Shown here in pieces: positions 1-5,188 of a stretch of DNA of 5,188 bases (positions within the stretch are counted from its first letter, which is position 1; every line of letters begins with the position of its first letter). The notes beneath the pieces are model-generated. The model searched no databases. It saw only the letters and a program-made list of their open reading frames with translations, and was not told the DNA's origin. The DNA is from an uncultured Rhizobiaceae group bacterium (GTDB lineage: Bacteria; Pseudomonadota; Alphaproteobacteria; Rhizobiales; Rhizobiaceae). Location: positions 1 through 5,188 of the forward strand of contig CALAIO010000051.1 in NCBI GenBank assembly GCA_937923355.1, in the 5' to 3' direction. The position numbers were made by a program, and so were the translations under genes.

Positions 1-16
1 TAAGGCAAAAATCATC

Positions 17-1603
17 ATGACGTCTGAAACGCAAGAAGCAGCACAATCCTCTAAAGCATGGCCTTTTGAAGAGGCGCGTAAAGTTGCCAAACGCTACGAA
101 AAAAACGGCTATCCTGAAGTGGTTGTTTTTGAAACAGGCTATGGCCCATCAGGTCTGCCGCATATTGGAACCTTTGGTGAAGTCGCTCGTACATCCATGG
201 TCATGAATGCCTTTCGTGCACTAACGGATAATAAGGTTAAAACGCAGCTTATATCCTTTTCTGATGATATGGACGGCATGCGCAAAGTGCCTGGTAATGC
301 ACCTAATCAAGAAAAACTTGAAGCTGCTCTGGGTTTACCACTAACAAAAGTACCCAATCCTTTTGATAGCGAATATGAAAGTTTCGGCCATCATAATAAT
401 GCGCAACTGCGCCGATTCCTGGATCGTTTCGGTTTTGAGTATGAATTTAAAAGCGCAACAGATTATTACGAGTCTGGAAAGTTTGATGCAGTTTTGAAAC
501 TGGCTTTGAAAAACTATCAGGCAATCATGGATGTGATGTTGCCAACATTGGGCGAAGAACGCCAAGCAACCTATAGCCCTTTCTTGCCAATCTCACCAAA
601 AACAGGCCGTGTTCTTTATGTGCCAATGAAATCAATTGATGCAGAAGCTGGCACGATCACCTTTGATGATGAAGACGGCGAAGAGCTTACATTATCTGTG
701 ACAGGTGGTCAGGTAAAAATGCAATGGAAGCCAGACTTCGGCATGCGCTGGGCAGCGATTGGTGTTGATTATGAAATGTATGGCAAAGACCATCATATAA
801 ATTCACCGATTTATGATCGTATCTGCCGCATTCTTGGGCAACGTCCACCAGAACATTTCATCTATGAGCTTTTCTTGGACGACAAAGGCGAGAAAATTTC
901 AAAGACCAAAGGCAATGGTCTTACCATTGATGAATGGCTTTCCTATGCGCCAACCGAGAGCCTGTCATTCTTCATGTATCAAAAACCAAAGACTGCAAAG
1001 CGCCTGTTTTTTGATGTAATTCCTAAGAACGTTGATGAGTATTTCCAGCATTTGGCTGCTTATCCAACACAGGATAAAAAGGCGCAGTTGAACAATCCAG
1101 TCTGGCATATTCATAATGGCAATCCGCCGGAAATGAGTATGCCAATCAATTATGCAATGTTGCTTAACTTGGTAAGTGCGGCCAATGCCTCGGACAAAGA
1201 AACGCTTTGGGGGTTCATTTCGCAATATGCAGAAGGTGTAACACCAGAAACGCATCCAATGCTGGATGATTTGGTTGGCTACGCGATTAGCTATTTTGAG
1301 GATTTTGTAAAACCTCATAAATCATTCCGTGCACCAACAGATGTTGAGCGTAAAGCGTTAGAAAATCTGCGCGGTAAATTATCAGCGCTTAATAGTGCAG
1401 CTGATGTAGAGACTATTCAAACGGAAGTCTTCACAGTCGGCAAAGAAGCAGGTTTTGAAAATTTACGTGAATGGTTCCAGGCCCTATACCAAATCCTACT
1501 CGGCCAAGACCAAGGCCCTCGCTTCGGATCATTTGTAGCACTTTATGGCATTGATAGAACCATCAAGATGATCGATGCAGGACTTGCAGGCGAGTTGGGT
1601 TAA
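17..1603 (+). CDS. lysS: Lysine--tRNA ligase, class I (archaeal-type LysRS)
   Basis: This cytoplasmic enzyme charges tRNA-Lys with lysine using ATP, an essential step of translation. The 528-residue product matches class I LysRS length. The Rossmann catalytic domain begins with the HIGH-type signature [12 protein letters not shown] (residues 44-55). The family block around [18 protein letters not shown] lies at 243-260, and the second ATP-binding loop KISKTKGN (293-300) takes the place of KMSKS. The C-terminal part is helical and ends in a conserved [13 protein letters not shown] stretch (500-512), as expected for the anticodon-binding region. The ATG at 17 is preceded by AAGG at 2-5, a little far from the start, and the N-terminus [11 protein letters not shown] fits alphaproteobacterial homologues. 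Established knowledge: class I LysRS is unrelated to the class II enzyme of most bacteria and is standard in Alphaproteobacteria. The gene is intact and converges on the cupin gene. Identification is very secure. Confidence 0.97.
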   Translation: MTSETQEAAQSSKAWPFEEARKVAKRYEKNGYPEVVVFETGYGPSGLPHIGTFGEVARTSMVMNAFRALTDNKVKTQLISFSDDMDGMRKVPGNAPNQEKLEAALGLPLTKVPNPFDSEYESFGHHNNAQLRRFLDRFGFEYEFKSATDYYESGKFDAVLKLALKNYQAIMDVMLPTLGEERQATYSPFLPISPKTGRVLYVPMKSIDAEAGTITFDDEDGEELTLSVTGGQVKMQWKPDFGMRWAAIGVDYEMYGKDHHINSPIYDRICRILGQRPPEHFIYELFLDDKGEKISKTKGNGLTIDEWLSYAPTESLSFFMYQKPKTAKRLFFDVIPKNVDEYFQHLAAYPTQDKKAQLNNPVWHIHNGNPPEMSMPINYAMLLNLVSAANASDKETLWGFISQYAEGVTPETHPMLDDLVGYAISYFEDFVKPHKSFRAPTDVERKALENLRGKLSALNSAADVETIQTEVFTVGKEAGFENLREWFQALYQILLGQDQGPRFGSFVALYGIDRTIKMIDAGLAGELG

Positions 1604-1616
1604 ACTTTAATTCAAC
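1594..1616. terminator. Imperfect palindrome spanning both convergent stop codons; possible bidirectional terminator
   Basis: The arms GTTGGGTTAAA (1594-1604) and TTTAATTCAAC (1606-1616) are inverted copies around C1605, differing only at two positions that would be G-U pairs in the plus-strand RNA. The stop codon of the ligase (1601-1603) and that of the cupin gene (1607-1609 on the minus strand) both lie inside it. The stem is AT-rich, the perfect loop would be too tight so the middle must open, and no clear U-tract follows on either strand. It may therefore help end transcription from both sides, but it is not a textbook terminator. Confidence 0.35.
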
Positions 1617-2197
1617 CGATCTGTTAAAACAGGGGCAGTATCAAATTCATTGCGCCAAAGCACATAGGCTAGAACGCCTTTGCCGTGAGTTTGCATATTG
1701 TGCGGCTGATTGCTTGCATGAAAAACCGTGTCGCCAGATTTGAGTAATTTAGGTTCATTGCCTTCAGTTGCAAAACTCGCTTCGCCTGCGATGATGAAAT
1801 AAAGTTCTTCAGCAGGATGATGATGCCAAGGGTAATAAAGATTGGCGTCTGAATAGAGCAGGAAACCCCGCATCTTTTTGGTGTGAAAATGACCAGCATG
1901 ACCAAAAAGTTCGTAGCAAGCAAAGCGGGATAAAAAATCTTCCCCAATGTTCGTATCTCGATAGGTCTCACGCCAATCTGCTACCTGCCAAGGTGCAATC
2001 AAGGCATCTCGCAAAGGTTGGTATGTATCCGTCTCAAGCGAAGCATCATTGGCCATGAGCGCAGCGCCAGGAATTTGATGGCTCGCCAATTCATGCCATT
2101 TAAAATCATTCGGGAACTCTGCAAACTCACGAATTACATTATTGGTTTGATGCAGCTTGGTTGCTTCTTCGAGCGCCTTATCAAAAACTGTTTTCAT
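1607..2197 (-). CDS. DMSP lyase-family cupin (DddQ-like)
   Basis: This 196-residue single-cupin metalloenzyme resembles the dimethylsulfoniopropionate lyase family, whose characterised members (DddQ, DddL and others) cleave DMSP to acrylate and dimethyl sulfide. The first cupin motif, HxHxxxExYxxxxG, is present as H125, H127, E131, Y133 and G138, and the second motif contains GD (155-156) and NQPH with H166. Y122 precedes the first motif. From memory of Ruegeria DddQ, these correspond to its Y120, H123, H125, E129, Y131 and H163, covering the metal ligands and the catalytic tyrosine. The tail GVLAYVLWRNEF (174-185) is also family-like, and length matches DddQ. There is no signal peptide, so it is cytosolic. 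It starts 3 nt after the reductase stop, with only a weak GGTGGA Shine-Dalgarno inside that gene, so translation is probably coupled. Many terrestrial members of this family have no proven DMSP activity; the fold is secure but the substrate is inferred. Confidence 0.8.
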   Translation of the reverse strand: MKTVFDKALEEATKLHQTNNVIREFAEFPNDFKWHELASHQIPGAALMANDASLETDTYQPLRDALIAPWQVADWRETYRDTNIGEDFLSRFACYELFGHAGHFHTKKMRGFLLYSDANLYYPWHHHPAEELYFIIAGEASFATEGNEPKLLKSGDTVFHASNQPHNMQTHGKGVLAYVLWRNEFDTAPVLTDRLN

Positions 2198-2200
2198 GGG

Positions 2201-3301
2201 CTAGTCCACCGTCACCACGATATTACCAGTATGTTTCTTGTCTATAAAAGCTTGTTGTCCTGCATGGAAATCTTCAAGTGCGTAAGTTGCAGCAAGTGCC
2301 GGCTTTATCTCGCCACGCTCGATATATCCCACCAGATCAGGAAAAACATTTGTGCTTGTAATTGTGCAGCCATGGAAAGTTAGGTCTTTTAGATAAAGCG
2401 TGCGTAAATCAAGCTCTACCATGGGGCCAGCAATTGCGCCTGATGTTCCGTACCTGCCACCACGTTCAAGAACATCAAGCAAAGTTGGGAAATATTCACC
2501 ACCTGCAATATCTGCAACAATGCTGACACTTTCCTGGCCAATCGCCTCTTGTAATGCTTTTGGTAGATTTTCAGGAGAACGCGGTAAAATTGCTGTCGGG
2601 TTAAATTCGGCTACATCCTTGTGTTTTGCTTCGCTTGCCAAGGCAATCGTTTTTGCGCCTCGTCGATTGGCAAGCTGAATCAAAGCCGAGCCTACACCAC
2701 CTGAAGCGCCCGTAATCAAAACTGTATCACCTTCTTTGCATTTAACCCGGTTGAGCAGGTTTTCCGCAGTTGTGTAGGAGCAAGAAAAAGTTGCAAGTTC
2801 TGCGTCTGATAGTTGAGAGTTTACTGCTTGAACATTCATGTGATGCGCCTTGGTGTATTGTGCAAAGCCACCATCACATTCAGAGCCAAAATAACCCGTA
2901 GAATTTTTATCTTCAGGGTTATTCCAATCGCGCAGCCAGCAATCAGCCATCACGCGCTTGCCAATCAAATTTTGATTTGCATTTTTGCCAACTGTAACAA
3001 CTGTTCCCACAATATCCGCACCTTGAATGCGTGGAAATGTTATTGGTGTGCCACCCCAGCTTGGGTCTTCTGTGTTGACCGTCTCATATGCGCCGCCAGT
3101 CGTTGCTTCTGATACCGCTTTTGAATACCAGCCACTTCGCGTATTGACGTCAGTGTTATTCATTCCGCAGGCATGAACTTTGATTAGTACTTCATCGTCA
3201 TTGGGTTTGGGTGTTGGCCAGTTCTCATGAAATTCCAGCACTTCCATACCACCATGTCCTGTCAAAACGATGGCTTTCATGGTTTCAGGAATGTCAGTCA
3301 T
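2201..3301 (-). CDS. Zinc-less medium-chain dehydrogenase/reductase (quinone oxidoreductase-like)
   Basis: This 366-residue enzyme of the MDR superfamily is expected to be an NAD(P)H-dependent cytosolic oxidoreductase. The GroES-like N-terminal domain starts with MKAIVLTGHGG (8-18). In zinc alcohol dehydrogenases the catalytic loop carries Cys after Gly, but here it reads GMNNTD (46-51), with Asn48 where the zinc-binding Cys would be, and the four-Cys structural zinc loop is also absent. The Rossmann domain has the nucleotide motif GASGGVG (198-204), followed by the usual C-terminal region ending HTGNIVVTV. Residues about 56-88 form an extension rich in G, S and T that is longer than in typical quinone oxidoreductases of about 325 residues. 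The product is upstream of, and 3 nt from, the DddQ-like cupin, so the two are probably cotranscribed. It lacks the LNYKD-type loop of AcuI/YhdH acryloyl-CoA reductases. Substrate is unknown. Confidence 0.88.
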   Translation of the reverse strand: MTDIPETMKAIVLTGHGGMEVLEFHENWPTPKPNDDEVLIKVHACGMNNTDVNTRSGWYSKAVSEATTGGAYETVNTEDPSWGGTPITFPRIQGADIVGTVVTVGKNANQNLIGKRVMADCWLRDWNNPEDKNSTGYFGSECDGGFAQYTKAHHMNVQAVNSQLSDAELATFSCSYTTAENLLNRVKCKEGDTVLITGASGGVGSALIQLANRRGAKTIALASEAKHKDVAEFNPTAILPRSPENLPKALQEAIGQESVSIVADIAGGEYFPTLLDVLERGGRYGTSGAIAGPMVELDLRTLYLKDLTFHGCTITSTNVFPDLVGYIERGEIKPALAATYALEDFHAGQQAFIDKKHTGNIVVTVD

Positions 3302-3425
3302 AGTGCGGTTCCAATCAATTGAAATTTTTCATGGATAGAATATCACACGAGAAGTGGAACGACGAAACAAACATAAACGCCATTTGTATTCGCATTCGTT
3401 ATTGTAAAGTCATGAAGTGGCTATG
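3302..3425. other. 124-nt intergenic region upstream of the reductase-cupin operon
   Basis: This gap separates the repressor stop from the reductase start, both on the minus strand. It holds the reductase leader, a perfect 8-bp palindrome TCAATTGA (3315-3322) and a weak Shine-Dalgarno (GGAAC on the minus strand, 3308-3312). Beyond the repressor stop, the minus-strand RNA could form a short bulged stem (ATAACG pairing with CGTTTAT, about 3373-3402) followed by a T-rich run, which could be a poor terminator. No small ORF of note is seen. Confidence 0.4.
3337..3365 (-). promoter_or_regulatory. Candidate promoter for the reductase-cupin operon
   Basis: On the minus strand an extended -10 element TGA-TATTCT occupies 3345-3337, matching four of six consensus bases plus the upstream TG. 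The -35 at 17-nt spacing (3365-3360) is poor, which suits an extended -10 promoter. It would give a leader of roughly 30 nt before the ATG at 3301. This is read by eye only, in an AT-rich region where such matches arise by chance. Confidence 0.25.
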
Positions 3426-4097
3426 TTATTGGCTGGCCCAAATAATACGGGCTAACCATTCCAGCTCATCTGGAGCAAATTTCAAAGTATCATGGTCCGG
3501 ATTGATAGATTGAAGTTCAACAATGCTTGATGTTCTACGTTCCAGGGTTTTCGCCAGCACTTCACCCTCGCGTGTTTTGGCAACAACGCGGTCGCCTTTT
3601 CTAACTTGTGCAGTTGGGTCAACGATAATGATATCGCCTTCGCGGTAAAGCGGCATCATGCTATCGCCTGAGACTTTCAAGGCATAGGCGTTTTCGCTAG
3701 CACCTGTTGGCGGGGCGATTTCTTCCCAGCCTTGTCCAACCGGAAAGCCACCATCATCAAAGAACCCTCCAACACCTGCTTGCGCAAAGCCTATAAGGGG
3801 AACAGTATTTTGCGAGGCTGTTTGTCTATAAGGGCCAGAAGGGTAGTCACTTCTTCTTTCTTTAGTCTCGATGAGGTCCATAAATTCGGAAATGGAAGTG
3901 CCTGTAGCTTTTAATATTTTTGCAATCGATTCAGTAGAAGGCCAACGCTCACGGCCTTCATTCGTGAAACGTTTTGACGGATTGAAACTTGTCGGATCAA
4001 GTCCAGAATTACGCGCCAAACCAGATGCAGACATATCTGCGCGGTGAGCGAGTTCATCTATCGCCGTCCAAATCTGCTTGTGCGTTAGCTTTTCCAT
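3426..4097 (-). CDS. XRE-HTH / S24 (LexA-like) self-cleaving transcriptional repressor
   Basis: This 223-residue phage-repressor-type regulator has an N-terminal XRE-like DNA-binding domain (about 1-75; helix-turn-helix near SASGLARNSGLDPTSF, 23-38) and a C-terminal S24 peptidase domain (about 98-220). The self-cleavage elements are all present: an Ala-Gly site in GFAQAGVGG (A107-G108), the catalytic serine S146 in SGDSMMP, and the general-base lysine K183 in GEVLAKTL. The Ser-to-Lys distance of 37 residues equals that of E. coli LexA (S119, K156). Such proteins bind operators as dimers and are inactivated by RecA-stimulated autocleavage. It is not LexA itself: the DNA-binding domain is XRE-like rather than winged-helix. 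AAGGTG (4103-4108, minus strand) lies 5 nt before the ATG and supports the start. No prophage genes surround it, so it may be a domesticated or host regulator. Its targets are unknown; autoregulation is inferred. Confidence 0.9.
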   Translation of the reverse strand: MEKLTHKQIWTAIDELAHRADMSASGLARNSGLDPTSFNPSKRFTNEGRERWPSTESIAKILKATGTSISEFMDLIETKERRSDYPSGPYRQTASQNTVPLIGFAQAGVGGFFDDGGFPVGQGWEEIAPPTGASENAYALKVSGDSMMPLYREGDIIIVDPTAQVRKGDRVVAKTREGEVLAKTLERRTSSIVELQSINPDHDTLKFAPDELEWLARIIWASQ

Positions 4098-4111
4098 CGA
4101 AGCACCTTAAA

Positions 4112-4136
4112 AGGAATAATTTCCTGTTTAATACAG
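4112..4136. promoter_or_regulatory. Paired small dyads upstream of the S24 repressor; candidate autoregulatory operator
   Basis: Two short inverted repeats abut each other here: AGGAA-TAAT-TTCCT (4112-4125) and CTGT-TTAAT-ACAG (4124-4136). They sit between the repressor's ribosome-binding site and a TGGACA hexamer (minus strand, 4153-4148) that matches five of six bases of the -35 consensus. No good -10 is found at standard spacing. A repressor bound here would block its own transcription, which is the usual arrangement for this family. The arms are short, so this is suggestive only. Confidence 0.35.
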
Positions 4137-4177
4137 TGAGACTCCCTTGTCCAGTTTCTATTTATGAGAGCGCTGGT

Positions 4178-4801
4178 TTATACATCTGAGCTAAACGCAC
4201 GACGGTCAGATGCAATCATTTGTTCCAGATACTCAAGTCTGTCCTGCCCCCAAAAAACTTCGTCTTTGTAAACATAGGCAGGTGCACCAATCGCATCGGC
4301 TTGGATGGCTTCTTGTGTATTCGCATTGCGCAAGGCTGTTATTGCGTCAGTTTTTGAAAGGGCAAGAACTTCCTCTCCATCAACTCCGCATTCATCAAGT
4401 AAAGAGATAAGAACTTTTTCATCAGCAACTTGAAGATTACGTTCCCAAACTGCACGTCCGACTTCTTGGGAAAACTTCGCAGGATCTTTCCCTAAATGCG
4501 CTAGCGCACAAATACACAAATCTGCAGGCGCAGGATTTGTGGGAAAGAACTCAGGACTTGGGTTCATACAAGTGTCCCGCATAACGGCCGCGCGCTGAAT
4601 TTCTATCTTTCGATAACGTTGTCGAACAGCAGGACGCTCAGCTGGCGGTGTTGCACCAGAGATTTCCCAAACATCAAAAATATTAAATGGTTTAAACTGA
4701 ACAGTCTTGCCATGAGTATTTGCAATTTCCATCAATTTTTTATGCCCAAGATAGGCAAAGGGTGAAATGCAGGTAAAATAATAGTCAATGGAAGTGCTCA
4801 T
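4178..4801 (-). CDS. 2-hydroxychromene-2-carboxylate isomerase-like protein (DsbA-fold, kappa GST family)
   Basis: This 207-residue cytosolic protein belongs to the DsbA-like thioredoxin-fold family that includes kappa-class glutathione transferases and 2-hydroxychromene-2-carboxylate isomerase, a glutathione-dependent enzyme of naphthalene breakdown. The N-terminal strand leads into SPFAYLG (13-19), where S13 occupies the glutathione-activating serine position. The cis-proline motif is GAP (172-174), followed by the family signature FWGQDRLEYLE (183-193). The central region (about 50-160) is the inserted helical domain. There is no CXXC motif, so it is not a disulfide oxidoreductase; a single Cys (C11) lies two residues before S13. 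A strong AGGAGA (4807-4812, minus strand) supports the ATG. No aromatic-degradation genes are nearby, so the real substrate is probably something else, for example glutathione-linked detoxification. The repressor gene lies 80 nt downstream and has its own ribosome-binding site. Family call is secure, reaction is not. Confidence 0.88.
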   Translation of the reverse strand: MSTSIDYYFTCISPFAYLGHKKLMEIANTHGKTVQFKPFNIFDVWEISGATPPAERPAVRQRYRKIEIQRAAVMRDTCMNPSPEFFPTNPAPADLCICALAHLGKDPAKFSQEVGRAVWERNLQVADEKVLISLLDECGVDGEEVLALSKTDAITALRNANTQEAIQADAIGAPAYVYKDEVFWGQDRLEYLEQMIASDRRAFSSDV

Positions 4802-4818
4802 GTTAGTCTCCTAAAATT

Positions 4819-4860
4819 ACACTCCATGATTGCACTCATATTGTTTTACAGCAATAGTGT
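4819..4860. promoter_or_regulatory. Shared divergent promoter region with interrupted inverted repeat
   Basis: The 73-nt gap between the isomerase-like gene and the methyltransferase must hold both promoters. It contains ACACT (4819-4823) and ATTGC (4829-4833) on the left, mirrored by GCAAT-AGTGT (4851-4860) on the right, so the two half-elements are inverted copies but with 5 extra bases on the left. On the minus strand TTGCTG (4854-4849) and AATCAT (4831-4826) are 17 nt apart and form a plausible promoter for the isomerase-like gene. On the plus strand TTGCAC (4830-4835) and AATAGT (4853-4858) are also 17 nt apart, but transcription would then begin inside the methyltransferase Shine-Dalgarno, so that one is doubtful. 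Confidence 0.35.
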
Positions 4861-4874
4861 TGCGAGGAGAGTTT

Positions 4875-5188
4875 ATGAGCACAAAATCAAATTCATCAGA
4901 AGCTTTGTTAGCTCGCGCATATGCACTTTCTAGCGATGAGGAAACCAAGGCCCTCTATCAAGATTGGGCAAGCACTTATGACGAGACCATGCTGGACGGG
5001 CTGTCCTATTTAACGCCTGAAAATACTGCAAAGCTTCTATCAACCGTAACAGATAAGTCAGCCTTAATTCTAGATGTGGGATCGGGCACAGGGCTTGCAG
5101 GACAAAATCTTGCAGAGCGCGGTTTTAAAAATATACATGCGTTGGATTATTCACCAGCAATGCTTGGTGTTGCCAAAGCGCGGCAACA
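4875..5188 (+). CDS. Class I SAM-dependent methyltransferase, 5' part (cut by window end)
   Basis: The open frame runs from ATG 4875 to the window edge, giving 104 codons without a stop. GAGGAGA (4864-4870) is a strong Shine-Dalgarno at good spacing. Motif I of class I methyltransferases, ILDVGSGTGLAG, is at residues 65-76, and the acidic residue that binds the SAM ribose is D91 in HALDYSPAML. Upstream, LYQDWASTYDETM (27-39) resembles the N-terminal YD-W-A-YD block of UbiE-like and METTL27 (Williams-Beuren)-type methyltransferases. The acceptor-binding C-terminal part is missing, so the substrate cannot be judged. It is divergent from the isomerase-like gene. The methyltransferase call is firm, the subfamily tentative. 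Confidence 0.88.
   Translation, partial: MSTKSNSSEALLARAYALSSDEETKALYQDWASTYDETMLDGLSYLTPENTAKLLSTVTDKSALILDVGSGTGLAGQNLAERGFKNIHALDYSPAMLGVAKARQ

Noticed and set aside
965..1318. 117-residue open frame on the minus strand inside the ligase gene
   Set aside because: It is antisense to well-conserved LysRS coding sequence, its translation is rich in Cys, Ile, Phe and Trp as expected from a shadow frame, and no motif is recognisable.
1621..1632. Palindrome CTGTT-AA-AACAG next to the stop-codon palindrome
   Set aside because: The loop is only 2 nt, the stem is five weak pairs and it lies within conserved-looking coding sequence of the cupin; probably chance.
2018..2383. 121-residue plus-strand frame across the cupin-reductase junction
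   Set aside because: It is antisense to two clear protein-coding genes, has a Cys-rich unstructured composition and no recognisable domain.
2201..3301. Assignment of the reductase as AcuI (acryloyl-CoA reductase), which would complete a DMSP pathway
   Set aside because: It is longer than AcuI/YhdH (366 against about 330 residues), has GMNNTD in place of the LNYKD-type loop and carries an extra segment; the pathway idea cannot rest on this.
3351..3420. Direct repeat GAAGTGG (3351-3357 and 3414-3420) and tandem ATTCG units near 3388-3399
   Set aside because: Seven- and five-base repeats are expected by chance in a gap this size; they show no regular array and no link to a mobile element or attachment site.
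3426..4097. Assignment as LexA itself
   Set aside because: The peptidase domain is LexA-like, but the N-terminal domain is XRE-type rather than the winged helix of LexA, and no SOS box precedes the gene.
4178..4801. Possible DsbA-type thiol oxidoreductase
   Set aside because: There is no CXXC motif and no signal peptide; the active-site position is serine, as in kappa GSTs and HCCA isomerases.

Overview
The window looks like ordinary chromosome from an AT-leaning alphaproteobacterium, most likely Hyphomicrobiales (Rhizobiales) or a marine relative. This rests on a class I (archaeal-type) lysyl-tRNA synthetase, which is typical of Alphaproteobacteria, on the overall protein style, and on a base composition of about 40-45% GC (hand count of a few lines, not a full calculation). 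The genus cannot be named from the sequence alone.

Layout. Positions 17-1603 (+) hold a complete class I lysine--tRNA ligase. It converges on a block of four minus-strand genes, with only three bases between the two stop codons. Read in the direction of transcription (right to left), the block contains a kappa-class GST/2-hydroxychromene-2-carboxylate isomerase-like thioredoxin-fold protein (4801-4178), a LexA-like S24 repressor with an XRE-type helix-turn-helix (4097-3426), a zinc-less medium-chain dehydrogenase/reductase (3301-2201) and a DddQ-like cupin of the DMSP lyase family (2197-1607). At the right edge a class I SAM-dependent methyltransferase (4875 onward, +) starts divergently and is cut by the window end.

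How the genes may work together. The reductase and the cupin are 3 nt apart and almost certainly form a two-gene operon. The cupin carries every residue I know to be important in the DMSP lyase DddQ, so a lyase/reductase pair acting on DMSP or a similar small carboxylate is the most interesting hypothesis here. The reductase is not the canonical acryloyl-CoA reductase AcuI, so the substrate remains open. The S24 repressor has an intact self-cleavage apparatus and a small dyad in its own upstream region, which suggests an autoregulated, damage-sensitive switch, but no phage genes are nearby. The isomerase-like gene and the methyltransferase share a 73-nt divergent promoter region containing an interrupted inverted repeat.

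I see no CRISPR, tRNA, rRNA, insertion sequence or integron. No stretch longer than about 125 bases lacks a gene. There is no convincing multi-gene novel system; the best lead is the cupin-reductase operon.
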